From contig DVIT01000025.1 of the NCBI GenBank assembly GCA_018711005.1, positions 1 through 63,696 on the forward strand: a stretch of DNA of 63,696 nucleotides, written 5' to 3'. Positions 51,276-61,280 of this stretch are shown one piece after another (position 1 is the first letter of the stretch; each line of letters opens with the position of its first letter). The position numbers were made by a program, and so were the translations under genes. The notes under the pieces are model-generated. The model ran no database searches, was not told where the DNA came from, and worked only from the letters and a program-made list of their open reading frames with translations. Source of the stretch: Candidatus Scybalocola faecigallinarum. Lineage in GTDB: Bacteria; Bacillota; Clostridia; Lachnospirales; Lachnospiraceae.

Positions 51276-52127
51276 CTAGCTGTGGATCTTAACACAGTTT
51301 AGCTGCCGTGCTGTACAAAAGCTGTGATGATCGATAATCTCACTGTGGCCAATGTCCAGGGCAGCCACAGCGGCCATTTCCCTGTCAGAAAGGGAAAAAT
51401 CAAAAATATCCAGGTTCTGCACCATCCGCTCCTTATGGACGGTTTTTGGAATGGACGGGATCCCCCGCTGGAAATGCCACCGCAGGATCACCTGAGCAGT
51501 GGTTTTTTCGTGGCTCTTTGCGATTTTTTCCAGAACCTTATTGTGGAAAATATTTTTCTGAGCTTCTGAAAGAGGCCCCCAGGCCTGGGGAACAACCCCG
51601 TACATTTCCATAACTTTTATGGCCTCAGCCTGCTGATAAAAAGGGTGGATTTCAATCTGATCTACCATAGGACGGACGTCCTGGTTCATACACAGATCCA
51701 CCAGGCGGTCCGGAGCAAAATTACTGACGCCAATGGCCCTTGCAGCGCCCTGGGCATATAAATGTTCCATGGCCCGCCAGGCGCCATAATAATCGCCAAA
51801 GGGCTGATGGATCAAATACAGGTCAATGTAATCCAGGCCAAGATTTTTAATGGACTGGTCAAAGGCCCGCAGCGTCTGGTCATACCCGGCATCCTGCACC
51901 CACAGCTTGGTCGTCACAAATAATTCCCTGCGAGGCAGGCCGCACTGGCGTACAGCCCGCCCCACGGCGGCTTCATTGCCATAGGCCGCGGCTGTATCGA
52001 TCAGACGGTAGCCTGCTTCAATGGCATCTTCTACACATTGCTGACACCAAACAGGATCTGTGATCTGAAGGGTCCCGTAGCCCAGGACAGGCATTTCCAC
52101 CCCATTATATAAAGTTATCTGTCCCAT
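51276..52127 (-). CDS. aldo/keto reductase (2,5-diketo-gluconate reductase type)
   Basis: [44 protein letters not shown] and RWHFQRGIPSIPKTVHKERM show catalytic Asp, Tyr, Lys, His and the NADP-binding K-T/S-x(4)-R. It is about 60% like the reductase at 52530 by eye, so the two look like a duplication flanking the SnoaL-like gene. Six bases separate it from that gene. Confidence 0.92.
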   Translation of the reverse strand: MGQITLYNGVEMPVLGYGTLQITDPVWCQQCVEDAIEAGYRLIDTAAAYGNEAAVGRAVRQCGLPRRELFVTTKLWVQDAGYDQTLRAFDQSIKNLGLDYIDLYLIHQPFGDYYGAWRAMEHLYAQGAARAIGVSNFAPDRLVDLCMNQDVRPMVDQIEIHPFYQQAEAIKVMEMYGVVPQAWGPLSEAQKNIFHNKVLEKIAKSHEKTTAQVILRWHFQRGIPSIPKTVHKERMVQNLDIFDFSLSDREMAAVAALDIGHSEIIDHHSFCTARQLNCVKIHS

Positions 52128-52133
52128 TGGTTT

Positions 52134-52496
52134 TTAATAAACCAGCGCTGTGAAAGAGAACGTAACAAGCTTCCATTCATCGGCGTTTTTATTATATACT
52201 TCGGTTACTGCAAAATGATGGGTAGTTGGCTTTCCGTCCAGCAGCAGGCCATAGTTGCAGTCTGTGATCACTACAGCAGTATCTCCGTACACATCCACAT
52301 TTTTACTGTTAAAGATCAGTTCTGTAGGCTGGAAGGCTTTGCTTGTATAAAATTCAATTTCCTGATCCAGCTTGCAGGTAATACCAATATGGACAAAATT
52401 ACAGTTAGGGTCTGCTACTGCTCTCATACCGGCCTCGTCGGCGTGTTCCATGGCGTCCCAAAACTTCTTGGATGTTTCTAAAATTTTCTCGTTCAT
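52134..52496 (-). CDS. SnoaL-like / nuclear transport factor 2 fold protein
   Basis: The 120-residue protein has FWDAMEHADEAGMRAVADPN and FVHIG early and TAVVITDCNYGLLLDGKPTT and AVTEVYNK later, the cone-shaped alpha-beta fold used as isomerase, hydrolase or binding protein. The start at 52496 (MNEKILETS) fits AGGAGG at eight bases. Between two paralogous reductases, it may act on the same compound. Confidence 0.78.
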   Translation of the reverse strand: MNEKILETSKKFWDAMEHADEAGMRAVADPNCNFVHIGITCKLDQEIEFYTSKAFQPTELIFNSKNVDVYGDTAVVITDCNYGLLLDGKPTTHHFAVTEVYNKNADEWKLVTFSFTALVY

Positions 52497-52529
52497 GATC
52501 ATATCCTCCTATTATATTTGCCGTACATT

Positions 52530-53393
<864 letters not shown>

Positions 53394-53505
53394 TTATATC
53401 CTCCTGTTTGTTAGATTATTTTCTCTTTATGCTTGTATTATAATGGATAGCATTGATTTTGTACAATGCCGGATAATCAATTCAGTATAAATCACATGCA
53501 TAGTA

Positions 53506-55326
53506 TTAATTTTGTGCAAAAACCTGTTCCAGCCACGCTGCATAATCTTCAACCCAGCCGCCGTCGCCGCCAAATCCGTGGGGCCAGTCCTGCAGCACGA
53601 TCCGCCGGGTGGTAATACCTACCTCCTGCATCAGATCATACTGGGCCTCAAACTGGTCATAAAACGGATCCTCTGTGCCGTAGCAGTAAAAGGTCGGCGG
53701 CAGATCCCCGGCGCGCAGGCTCTCCACATCCATGGATGCCACACTGAGCCTGCCGTAAAAAGAATAGATCATTCCTGCTGCCGAGGCGTGGGCCGTTACC
53801 TCATCCAGGGCATCCGGAACATAGTCTGGATCCAGTGCCGTAGGCAGCACATCTTCATCAAAATTCAGGAAAAACTCACCGGCCTGAATGCCCCCTGCCG
53901 AATAGCCCATAACCGCAATATCATCAGGATCAATGCCGTAGGTATCCGCATTTTGACGGATAAACCGCACTGCGCGGGCCACATCCAGGGCGCCTTCCTG
54001 CTGGGTGTAAGGTCTGAGACGGTAATCCACAATAAAGGTCTGATACCCAAGCTCACGTAAATGAGCCGCTGTGGGCAATGTATCTGTGTAATTGGCCCGG
54101 ATCTGAAAAGCGCCCCCGGCAAGGAGGACCACAGCGCCTTTTGCCGGAGTTCCTTCCCGCACCGGGATTGCGGTGAGATACGGTCTGAAATCCCATGGAT
54201 CATAGCCGTTCCGGTTTTGTGAAACCTCTGTCTGGGCCGGGACATTGCCTTCCTCCCACAAATACAGGGCCTGGATCTGTGTAAGATCCGGCGCTGTATT
54301 TAAAACCGTGGCATTGCCCTCCGGCTCCGGAAGCCTGCGTTCATTAATATCATAGCTCCAGTCCGTTATGCGTCCGCTGCCATAGTCATAGCCTTCCGGG
54401 AAATCCCCGGGTGTTGCCAAAGTATGGTCCTGAGTGCCTTCCCGAACCTCTGATAATTCCTGAAGGCCCTCTGTCCCGGACGCATCCGCTGCCGTATCCC
54501 GGTCTGCACGGGTTTTTTCAAAAAGCCATCCCATCACTGTCGCATCATGAGCAAAGGCCTGTCCCCCGGCATGCTGGTCCGTAAAGCCGTTTTGTGAAAA
54601 AAACTCCTGATCCCTTACATCCAGCACCAATATGTCATCGATCTCCTCATCGGTCATGCCCTGGGCTTCATAAAGACTGTGGAGCGAGTTATACGTTTCA
54701 ATAAGAGAATCCGGGCCGTAATAGCTGTCCTGATCCCCAATGGCCAAATAAACCGGGGTGCGCGCCTGAGCCAGCACGTTAAGATCTCCGTCCCACTGGG
54801 TACTTGTGGCCAGATAACCGGCATACAGCTCCGGACGCATGCCCATCACAAGGGAGCCGGTCTCTCCGCCGCCGGACATACCGTGAAGATAAACCCGGTC
54901 CGGATCAATATTGTAATGGTCAAGGAAATATTCGGTCAGGGCAATGGTCTGCCTTGCCGAAGTCTCCCCCCAGTCATCAAGCTGCGTTGACAGGACGATC
55001 ATCTGATCATTATAGTTAATGGCCTCTGTTCCGAAATCTTCCACCATATTAGCGCCTACCCCCTGAAAGTACAGGCCTTCCCATCCGGGCAGAGTTATAA
55101 ACAGCGCATAGGGCTGGCTGCCGTCATAGCTTTCCGGAATATAGCTGCTGTAATGAATATCTCCGTATTCTTCGGAATGAAGGGTATTGTCATTAATAAA
55201 GCCCCGTTGGGTCTGGGTTCCTACCGTAATATCGGTCTGCTGTCCGGAAGCATCCCGGCATCCGGCAAGGCCAAGGGCCACAGCCCCTGTCAGCAGGCCT
55301 GCCCACAACATTTTTGTATTTTTCAT
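53506..55326 (-). CDS. lipoprotein with two alpha/beta-hydrolase domains
   Basis: Signal peptide with lipobox ALGLAGC. Residues ~50-270 form one hydrolase domain like PHB-depolymerase/feruloyl-esterase-type proteins with nucleophile motif YLHGMSGGGETGSL; DQHAGGQAFAHDA suggests its His. After a linker, residues ~370-605 form a BD-FAE/lipase-type domain: LLAGGAFQIRAN (oxyanion), VMGYSAGGIQAGEFFLN (Ser), YGTEDPFYDQFEAQ (Asp) and DWPHGFGGDGGW (His). Both catalytic sets look complete. A surface esterase of plant or diet esters is likely. It is divergent from the LysR gene. Start at 55326 fits GAGGTGATG. Confidence 0.85.
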   Translation of the reverse strand: MKNTKMLWAGLLTGAVALGLAGCRDASGQQTDITVGTQTQRGFINDNTLHSEEYGDIHYSSYIPESYDGSQPYALFITLPGWEGLYFQGVGANMVEDFGTEAINYNDQMIVLSTQLDDWGETSARQTIALTEYFLDHYNIDPDRVYLHGMSGGGETGSLVMGMRPELYAGYLATSTQWDGDLNVLAQARTPVYLAIGDQDSYYGPDSLIETYNSLHSLYEAQGMTDEEIDDILVLDVRDQEFFSQNGFTDQHAGGQAFAHDATVMGWLFEKTRADRDTAADASGTEGLQELSEVREGTQDHTLATPGDFPEGYDYGSGRITDWSYDINERRLPEPEGNATVLNTAPDLTQIQALYLWEEGNVPAQTEVSQNRNGYDPWDFRPYLTAIPVREGTPAKGAVVLLAGGAFQIRANYTDTLPTAAHLRELGYQTFIVDYRLRPYTQQEGALDVARAVRFIRQNADTYGIDPDDIAVMGYSAGGIQAGEFFLNFDEDVLPTALDPDYVPDALDEVTAHASAAGMIYSFYGRLSVASMDVESLRAGDLPPTFYCYGTEDPFYDQFEAQYDLMQEVGITTRRIVLQDWPHGFGGDGGWVEDYAAWLEQVFAQN

Positions 55327-55543
55327 TTCATCACCTCTGTTGATCAAAAAACAAACGGCTACGCAAAATGCAAAGCACTTTGCAGTATCATGGGAACGGA
55401 TTTTTATAGCTTTCGTTATTATTTTAGTTTTTTAGCAGAAAAAAGTACAATGCCCGTTGGAAAATGTGGTATAATCAGAATGCATAGTGAAAATCCGGGC
55501 TGCCCTGTACGCTGCAGTACCGGAAAAGAAAGGAGACGCAAAA

Positions 55544-56416
55544 ATGCCTGAACTTTATCAGCTGATCCAGCTTATTACTATTGCGGAGTGCGGAACCATG
55601 TCCGCAGCTGCCCAAAAGCTCCATTTGTCCCAGCCGGCCTTAAGCCGCTCCATGCAAAAATTAGAAGATATTTTACAGGTTACCCTGTTTGAACGTCAGA
55701 AAAATAAAATTACCTTAAATAAAAACGGTGAGCTTGCCGTCTTACAGGCCCGCCGGGTCGTCCAGCAGGCCAGGGATCTTGTGGATCAGGTCCGGGCCTA
55801 TGACCGAAGCCAGCGCACGATTTCCTTTGGTTCCTGCGCCCCGGCTCCCATGTGGATCTTAACAACACTGGTCTCACAGATTTATCCGGATATGACGGTT
55901 TCTTCTCAAATGAAAGACACAGACATACTCCTTACAGGACTCGACCAGGGCGAATACAAGTTTATCATCCTGCCCTTTGCCCCGGACGGGCCGGGACTTT
56001 ATGATCTGCCTTTTGAAAAAGAGCAGCTTTATTTCTCACTGCCCCCTGCCCATCCTCTCTCCGGCTCCAAAGGACTTTATTTTAAAGATATTGACGGGGA
56101 AACGATCCTCCTCCTTTCCCAGATCGGATTTTGGCGAAAGGTATGTCAGGAAAAAATGCCCCTGACCCGGGCCCTGGTCCAGACTCAGCAGGATGATTTT
56201 GCAGAGCTGGTCCGGGCCTCCGCCCTTCCGTCCTTTGTTTCAGATCTGACCATGCGCTGGGATGGGAAGCCGGAAAACCGGGTAGTGATCCCGGTACTTG
56301 ACCCGGAAGCTACAGCAACCTATCATTTTATATGTAAAAAGGAAAATAAAAAGAAATTATCCGCCCTGATCCACAGAATGGAGGCGGATAATGAAGATGC
56401 ACAGGAGGACCAGTGA
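55544..56416 (+). CDS. LysR family transcriptional regulator
   Basis: LYQLIQLITIAECGTMSAAA and LSQPALSRSMQKLEDILQVT form the helix-turn-helix. It has the same reduced effector-domain style as the regulator at 50325 (GSCAPAPMWILTTL). AAAGGAGACG precedes the ATG at 55544. Divergent from the double-hydrolase gene, which it may regulate; followed by pcp with one base between. Confidence 0.92.
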   Translation: MPELYQLIQLITIAECGTMSAAAQKLHLSQPALSRSMQKLEDILQVTLFERQKNKITLNKNGELAVLQARRVVQQARDLVDQVRAYDRSQRTISFGSCAPAPMWILTTLVSQIYPDMTVSSQMKDTDILLTGLDQGEYKFIILPFAPDGPGLYDLPFEKEQLYFSLPPAHPLSGSKGLYFKDIDGETILLLSQIGFWRKVCQEKMPLTRALVQTQQDDFAELVRASALPSFVSDLTMRWDGKPENRVVIPVLDPEATATYHFICKKENKKKLSALIHRMEADNEDAQEDQ

Positions 56417-56417
56417 C

Positions 56418-57041
56418 ATGAAACTATTATTAACCGGCTTTGACCCTTTTGGCCAGGAAACACTTAACCCGTCCTATGAAGCTATAAAGCTTTTGCCGGA
56501 TCGTATGGGCAGCGCCCACATTGAAAAAGTCCTGCTGCCCGTCTCTTTTGAAAACTCCGGCGCTGTATTAAAGGATGCCATCAATGCCTGCCAGCCGGAT
56601 GCTGTCATTTGCGTGGGGCAGGCAGGAGGCTATGCCGGACTTGCCATCGAGCGGATCGCAATCAATCTCAGAGATGCCTCCATCCCTGACAATGACGGGA
56701 ATCAGCCCCAGGATCAGCCCGTCGTTTCCTGCGGCCCTGCGGCCTACTTTTCCACCCTTCCGGTCAAGGACATTGTTTCTGCTCTGAAAGCAAACCATAT
56801 TCCTGCGTTCATCTCCAACTCTGCAGGAACTTATGTGTGCAACAACGTGATGTACACGCTCCTTCATGAAATCCATTCCAGTCACCTGTCAATCCCGGGG
56901 GGATTCATCCATGTTCCTTATACAACAGCACAGGCGTCTCAAAAATTACCTGTGCCGCCCAGCATGGATCTGGAACAGATTGCCAAAGGATTAAAGACCG
57001 CAGTTGAAACTACCGTTGCCTCACTTAAAGCTGAGAATTAA
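56418..57041 (+). CDS. pcp: pyroglutamyl-peptidase I
   Basis: The 207-residue cysteine peptidase removes N-terminal pyroglutamate. MKLLLTGFDPFGQETLNPS is the conserved start; the catalytic triad is in AIERIAINL (Glu), SNSAGTYVCNNVMY (Cys) and GGFIHVPYT (His). The ATG at 56418 has AGGAGG nine bases before. Cotranscribed with the LysR gene. It is convergent with a broken oxidoreductase gene, overlapping by 21 bases. Confidence 0.95.
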   Translation: MKLLLTGFDPFGQETLNPSYEAIKLLPDRMGSAHIEKVLLPVSFENSGAVLKDAINACQPDAVICVGQAGGYAGLAIERIAINLRDASIPDNDGNQPQDQPVVSCGPAAYFSTLPVKDIVSALKANHIPAFISNSAGTYVCNNVMYTLLHEIHSSHLSIPGGFIHVPYTTAQASQKLPVPPSMDLEQIAKGLKTAVETTVASLKAEN

Positions 57042-57717
57042 TCTACAACGCAAAAAGGCTGCCCAATCCGGATCTTTTAATAATGCCCGGCCAACACCGA
57101 TCAGGGCCGTTTTTCCATCCGCCAGCAGCTTCTTGGCATCTTCCGGAGTTCGTACGCCTCCGGTGACCATGACCGGTATTGATACATTTTCTTTAATTCC
57201 CTGAGAAAGTTCGCTAAAATATCCCGGCTCAGAGTGTCCGGGCCGTGCAGTGCCGCACAGTCCGCCGGAAATATCCAGCAGATCAATACCTGCCGCTTCC
57301 AAATATTTTGCTGCCCGGATACTGTCCTCTAAAGTCGTTCCTCCATCCATATAATCACAGGCCCCAAGACGTATAGCCAAAGGATAGTCCTTGCCCACAG
57401 CTTCCCGGACCACCTTTTTTATATCCCCGGAATCCATGGCCTTTGTCTTTAAATCCATATTTTTAAATACCGGATCCCCGTCATAATCTGATGCTGCGCT
57501 TGGCCCAAGCACCGGACATCCGGTCACCTGACTGGCCGCCGCAGCTCCGGCATGGCTGATCTGGGCAAATGCCTTTGGCCCTTTGCCCATAATAAGTACA
57601 AGTCGTATCGGTCACTGTGTCGTCCTTGGACAATTTTCCGGAAGCCATAGGCGGCATGACCAGACGATTGGATAAAGTTAATGTTCCTACTTGAATGGAA
57701 TCCTTTAATTTACACAT
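57021..57717 (-). pseudogene. NADH:flavin oxidoreductase (old yellow enzyme family), decayed
   Basis: The frame from 57717 gives VGTLTLSNRLVMPPMASGKL as in OYE-type barrels, then shifts near 57590. The second frame has ASQVTGCPVLGPSA, VREAVGKDYPLAIRLGACDY, GIDLLDISGGLCG and ENVSIPVMVTGGVRTPEDAK. Compared with the ~340 residues of this family, two segments are missing: one at the shift and one of ~60 residues (the substrate loop with N-R-x-D-E-Y-G-G) between KKVVREA and VGKDYP. The gene cannot make a working enzyme. Confidence 0.85.
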
Positions 57718-57808
57718 GAAACGCGCCTCCTTTGCCTATAGTATACAACCTTCTTTTCATAAATGTCTCCCTCATATGAGGGAAAACCTGAAGATTTTCC
57801 CTCAGCCT

Positions 57809-58222
57809 TTAACGACCCTCCATGCGGGTCGTAAGCTGTCTTACTTCTTCCGGCCTTATGACAGGGCTGGCAAAGGGACGCATGGCCAAAGCCATAAGCT
57901 TCATAGGATTATCATCTGCAGCCACCCGGTTTGAGCTGATCTTTCCACATATGCTGCATCTGTGGATGATCGCCCACTCCCCATTCTTCCGTACCCAGAC
58001 GCCGATCGGCTCCATACGCCCGCGGCAGCGGGACTCCCGGTCGCCAGGCTCATTGTCCAGATGGATACTATACAGACAGTTGGGGCAATGGTTCCTGTGA
58101 TTCGTTCCGGCGCCTGCAGAAACCACCGGCCAGCCGCACACCTTGCATGTAAATGCATCTGTATACGGATGTGTCCTGAAATAACGTTTATCATACTTTC
58201 TTTTTTTATTTTCACGATTCAT
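57809..58222 (-). CDS. RNHCP-domain zinc protein
   Basis: The 137-residue protein has CKVCG, then NHRNHCPNCLYS, CRGRM and CSICG, giving four Cys/His pairs that suit two zinc sites. R-N-H-C-P-x-C is the defining motif of a small family with no proven role, often in Actinobacteria and Clostridia. The start at 58222 has AGGAG. It follows its paralogue by six bases; both are probably translated from one transcript. Confidence 0.85.
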   Translation of the reverse strand: MNRENKKRKYDKRYFRTHPYTDAFTCKVCGWPVVSAGAGTNHRNHCPNCLYSIHLDNEPGDRESRCRGRMEPIGVWVRKNGEWAIIHRCSICGKISSNRVAADDNPMKLMALAMRPFASPVIRPEEVRQLTTRMEGR

Positions 58223-58228
58223 AATATA

Positions 58229-58597
58229 TTACTCCTGTTCTATATCTCCCTGTCCGCCCATGATCCGCGTCAGTTCCCGAATTTTCTCTACAGGAAAAGG
58301 CGGCGTGGACAACGGCTTTGATGCAATGGATAAAACTTTAATGCGGCTGTCCTTATGTGTCATGGGTGTGGCCGTCATATGGCCGCATAAACGGCAGCGC
58401 TGGAGGATTTCCCAGGCGCCGTCCTCCTGTATCCACACGCTGACCGGCTCCAATGTCCCGCCGCATATTTCCCCGTCATCATCTTCATGATGTATCCCGC
58501 ACAAACAGTTGGGACAATGGTCCTGTCTGTCTGCAGGTTTCCAGATTTTCCCGCAGTTTGGGCACAGATTTTCTTTTGTAAAATTATGTTCAGACAT
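58229..58597 (-). CDS. RNHCP-like zinc protein, variant motif
   Basis: 122 residues; CPNCG, RQDHCPNCLCGIH, CGGTLEPVSVWI and CRLCGH mirror the neighbour, but the central motif reads Q-D-H-C-P in place of R-N-H-C-P. Similar C-terminal half (IKVLSIASKPLSTPPFPVEK) shows an old duplication. ATG at 58597 follows GAGGAG; an open frame reaches 58690. Confidence 0.8.
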   Translation of the reverse strand: MSEHNFTKENLCPNCGKIWKPADRQDHCPNCLCGIHHEDDDGEICGGTLEPVSVWIQEDGAWEILQRCRLCGHMTATPMTHKDSRIKVLSIASKPLSTPPFPVEKIRELTRIMGGQGDIEQE

Positions 58598-58690
58598 TAT
58601 CATACTCCTCATATAATCACGTATTTTTACTGAAAATTCTTTCAACCACTTTATGGAATTAATCTCAATGGACAATAAAAAAACAGACAA

Positions 58691-59061
58691 CCCACAACTT
58701 TGAGCTATCTGTATACCTGTTCTGCATTATGATAAATATCTGACCTTCCAAACGCCGCAAAAATCCCCCGGATCTAAATACGTTCCTCCTGGGGCGCAGC
58801 ACACAAAAAAAGCGCAAAAAGCCAGCCTGATGAATCTATCCGCAAATAGGTACAACAAAAAAACCCATCGTCCATGGATGAGAAAATTTTATCGTCCGGA
58901 TCATTAGCGAATAGCCGACATCAAGCCACCTCCCTTTTCTGCACTTCATTGGTCATGTTTTTATATTTATAAAGTATCCGGCAGACAATCCTCCTGCCCG
59001 ACGGGTTTATCATATCACATAACCTCCCGCCATACAAGGGGCAATTTTTATTGTTTTTTTA
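58691..59061. other. long gap with no supported gene
   Basis: A short minus-strand frame starts at an ATG near 58922 after AGGGAGGTGG but stops after five codons, and a downstream frame of about 45 codons has no own start. AT-rich sequence follows up to the promoter at 59062. The site plus tiny frame might be a leader peptide, but no regulated gene follows on that strand. Confidence 0.3.
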
Positions 59062-59195
59062 TTGCGTATTCATGGGAATAAAATTATAATAGAACTTGAG
59101 GTGTTTTAAGATTGCAGGCGCACAAAATTCGGGCAATCTGTGTCTCATGCCCGTATATCGGGCAGCATCATTATATGTATTAGGAGGTATTTTTT
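59062..59195 (+). promoter_or_regulatory. promoter and structured leader of the sugar isomerase-like gene
   Basis: TTGCGT (59062-59067) and TATAAT (59085-59090) are 17 bases apart. The leader of about 100 bases contains GATTGC...GCAATC and a tight GCCCG-TATAT-CGGGC hairpin (about 59151-59165) before AGGAGG. No known riboswitch matches; the leader could control translation. Confidence 0.6.
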
Positions 59196-60080
59196 ATGCA
59201 AATCGGAATCGGTACATATTCATTTGGCGGTATTGCAAGCTATCTCGGGTTAGGTCCTACATTACTGGACAAGTTTAAGACCATCAGCGCTCTTGGATTT
59301 AACTGTGTGGAGCTTTTGCCGGTGGATCTGGACAATGATGTTGAGGATATAAAAAAATGGCTGAAGGAAACCGGGCTTCAGGTAACATCCATCCACGCAA
59401 AACCCACAGAAGAAATTGTTAAAAAGATGGCTGCCCTTGGGGGAAAAGCAGTCATCTGGGCGAGCACACCGTTCTGCAACAAAGAAGAAGCCATTGAAGT
59501 GGCTCATATTTTAGACGAGATGGCTGAAATGGCTGAACCCTATGGCATTAAGATCGGTTATCACAACCATAGCCAGGAATTTTATTTTGACCAGGGCAAA
59601 TGCCTGTTAGAGCATATGCTTGACAACAGCACCAAGTGCTTTTCACAGTTAGACTGCGGATGGGCCATGAACGGCGGCATGTACCCGCCATACTTTATCC
59701 GTAAATATAAAAACCGTATCCTTTCCATCCACGTTAAGGAAAACAGCCGTGTTGTCGGCCCCGGCCCTCGGCCGGCTTCCCGTCACGACAATCAGCAGGA
59801 CGCAGGCGCTGCCTTTGCCAATGTAAAGGAACTTTCTCTGGAAGAACGCCAGAAGATCCTTGATGACTTTAATCAGAAGAATGCTGCCAACGCCGGACGC
59901 TTCCAGGTTCAGTGCAAGATGGGCGCTCCGGAATCCAACATGGACTGGAATGAAATCAAAAAAGCCCTGGATGAACAGGACTTTGAAGCATTCTGGATCG
60001 TAGAGCGCGAAGGCTTCTATGACGAGCATGACAAGTGTATTGCCGATGACTGCGCATGGTTAAAGGCCAATATTAAATAA
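59196..60080 (+). CDS. sugar phosphate isomerase/epimerase (xylose isomerase-like TIM barrel)
   Basis: IGIGTYSFGG at strand 1, GFNCVELLPV at strand 2, GYHNHSQEFYF with metal-binding His and Glu near strand 5, FSQLDCGWAMNGG with Asp, SIHVKENS with His, and WIVEREGF with the last Glu match AP-endonuclease-family 2 sugar isomerases. A proline/arginine-rich insertion (VGPGPRPASRHDN) is unusual. 294 residues, start AGGAGG at 9 bases. It is alone, with no sugar operon near. Confidence 0.85.
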   Translation: MQIGIGTYSFGGIASYLGLGPTLLDKFKTISALGFNCVELLPVDLDNDVEDIKKWLKETGLQVTSIHAKPTEEIVKKMAALGGKAVIWASTPFCNKEEAIEVAHILDEMAEMAEPYGIKIGYHNHSQEFYFDQGKCLLEHMLDNSTKCFSQLDCGWAMNGGMYPPYFIRKYKNRILSIHVKENSRVVGPGPRPASRHDNQQDAGAAFANVKELSLEERQKILDDFNQKNAANAGRFQVQCKMGAPESNMDWNEIKKALDEQDFEAFWIVEREGFYDEHDKCIADDCAWLKANIK

Positions 60081-60124
60081 GTATTATCCAAGAATTAAGT
60101 AACGAAAATGAAGTGATGAAAAAA

Positions 60125-60161
60125 AGCTTCAGGGGTATGCTTCGTATATACCCCTGGAGCT
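60125..60161 (-). terminator. rho-independent terminator after the phosphotransferase gene
   Basis: On the minus strand AGCTCCAGGGGTAT pairs with ATACCCCTGAAGCT, one mismatch, and is followed by seven T. It lies 24 bases past the phosphotransferase stop; on the plus strand it may also end the isomerase transcript, without a T-run. Confidence 0.82.
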
Positions 60162-60184
60162 ATGAAAGGCTATTTGCCGCAAAG

Positions 60185-61057
60185 CTACTGTCGCAGGATA
60201 TTATTTTCTTTTAAGATCACATCAACCGTATAACGGGCATTTTTCTTTGCATCCTCATTTACATCATCGTAAGTGATCAGCGCTTTCCATAAAGCCCAGC
60301 CTCTTGCGCGGCTCACCATGTCATCGGGCAATCCGGCTAAAAATACTTTTCTGGCATTATCATCAAAATACGTCCAGGCCATTGCATAATCGCAGGACGT
60401 ATCTCCTGTGCCTAATATGCCAAAATCAATGATCCCGTAAAATTGGTTATTTTTTAGCAAAATATTTCCTGGCGCAATATCTCCATGAACCCAAAGATTT
60501 TGGCCTGTATATTTTGAGGAAATACAGGACTCCCATATAGGGCCAAGCTGCTGGACCGGCAAACGGTTTTCCAGAATTTTTAAAGCATGTATTGTTTCTT
60601 CATGGTAAATACGCAAATCTCCGCCCCGGTAAAAATTATGCTTGCCTGCTTCCGGCCCGTTTTTACAGTCAATCGCCTGTAATTCTCTTAATGCTCCTGT
60701 CAAAGCCTGTGCAAATTGCATTTGGTCAATATTGGGACATTCTGACAATGTCCTGCCCTCGATCCACTGATTGACAGACCATGGAAAAGGATACTCTCTT
60801 GTGGGTTTTCCGGCAGCTACTGGTTTTGAGATTGGAAAATCAAGGTGTTCCTGCAAATAAGGCAGCCATTGGTTTTCTTTTTCCACCTGAGGGGCATAAT
60901 CCCGGCCGCTTGGTAAGCGCACCGCCATTTTATTTCCTAAATGAAATGTCCGGTTATCATTTCCGCTTTTCTCAACAGGATAAATTTCCAGTTCCTGCCA
61001 TTGAGGAAATTGCTCTTTTATTAATTTTTTTACAAGTTCAACTGTAATTTCCATCAT
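60185..61057 (-). CDS. aminoglycoside phosphotransferase (APH) family protein
   Basis: KMAVRLPSGR holds the ATP-binding Lys, VHGDIAPGNILL is the catalytic loop with Asp and Asn, and GIIDFGILGTGD has the metal Asp of APH/choline-kinase folds. FPWSVNQWIEGRTLSE is typical for APH-type resistance-like proteins of Firmicutes. Substrate unproven. The ATG at 61057 is inside GGAAAGGAAATGATG. It overlaps the lipoprotein gene by four bases. Confidence 0.88.
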   Translation of the reverse strand: MMEITVELVKKLIKEQFPQWQELEIYPVEKSGNDNRTFHLGNKMAVRLPSGRDYAPQVEKENQWLPYLQEHLDFPISKPVAAGKPTREYPFPWSVNQWIEGRTLSECPNIDQMQFAQALTGALRELQAIDCKNGPEAGKHNFYRGGDLRIYHEETIHALKILENRLPVQQLGPIWESCISSKYTGQNLWVHGDIAPGNILLKNNQFYGIIDFGILGTGDTSCDYAMAWTYFDDNARKVFLAGLPDDMVSRARGWALWKALITYDDVNEDAKKNARYTVDVILKENNILRQ

Positions 61058-61227
61058 TCATTTCCTTTCCGGGTAACATGATCTGTCTTATAATTTGTTT
61101 CGTCTATAGCCAATGTTACGTGGGTGTATACAATATCCCCATTCCATTGTACAGGATATGCAGAACAAGCCGAACAGAGGAAGCAGCTCATAAGCAATAT
61201 CAGAAAATAAAACGCTCTTTTTTTCAC
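61054..61227 (-). CDS. small lipoprotein
   Basis: A 57-residue product with a signal peptide and LCSAC lipobox (YFLILLMSCFLCSACSAYP). The mature part is only ~35 residues (VQWNGDIVYTHVTLAIDETN) and may be truncated. GTG at 61227 with GGGGAG upstream is the best start. Translationally coupled to the phosphotransferase gene. No family recognised. Confidence 0.5.
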   Translation of the reverse strand: MKKRAFYFLILLMSCFLCSACSAYPVQWNGDIVYTHVTLAIDETNYKTDHVTRKGNE

Positions 61228-61280
61228 TGCTTTGCTCCCCAAATCATAATGGTATTTATGAAAATGAATCTTGGCCCATT

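Noticed and set aside
58876-58930. Leader peptide with strong ribosome site in the gap
   Set aside because: Five codons only and no regulated gene follows on that strand.
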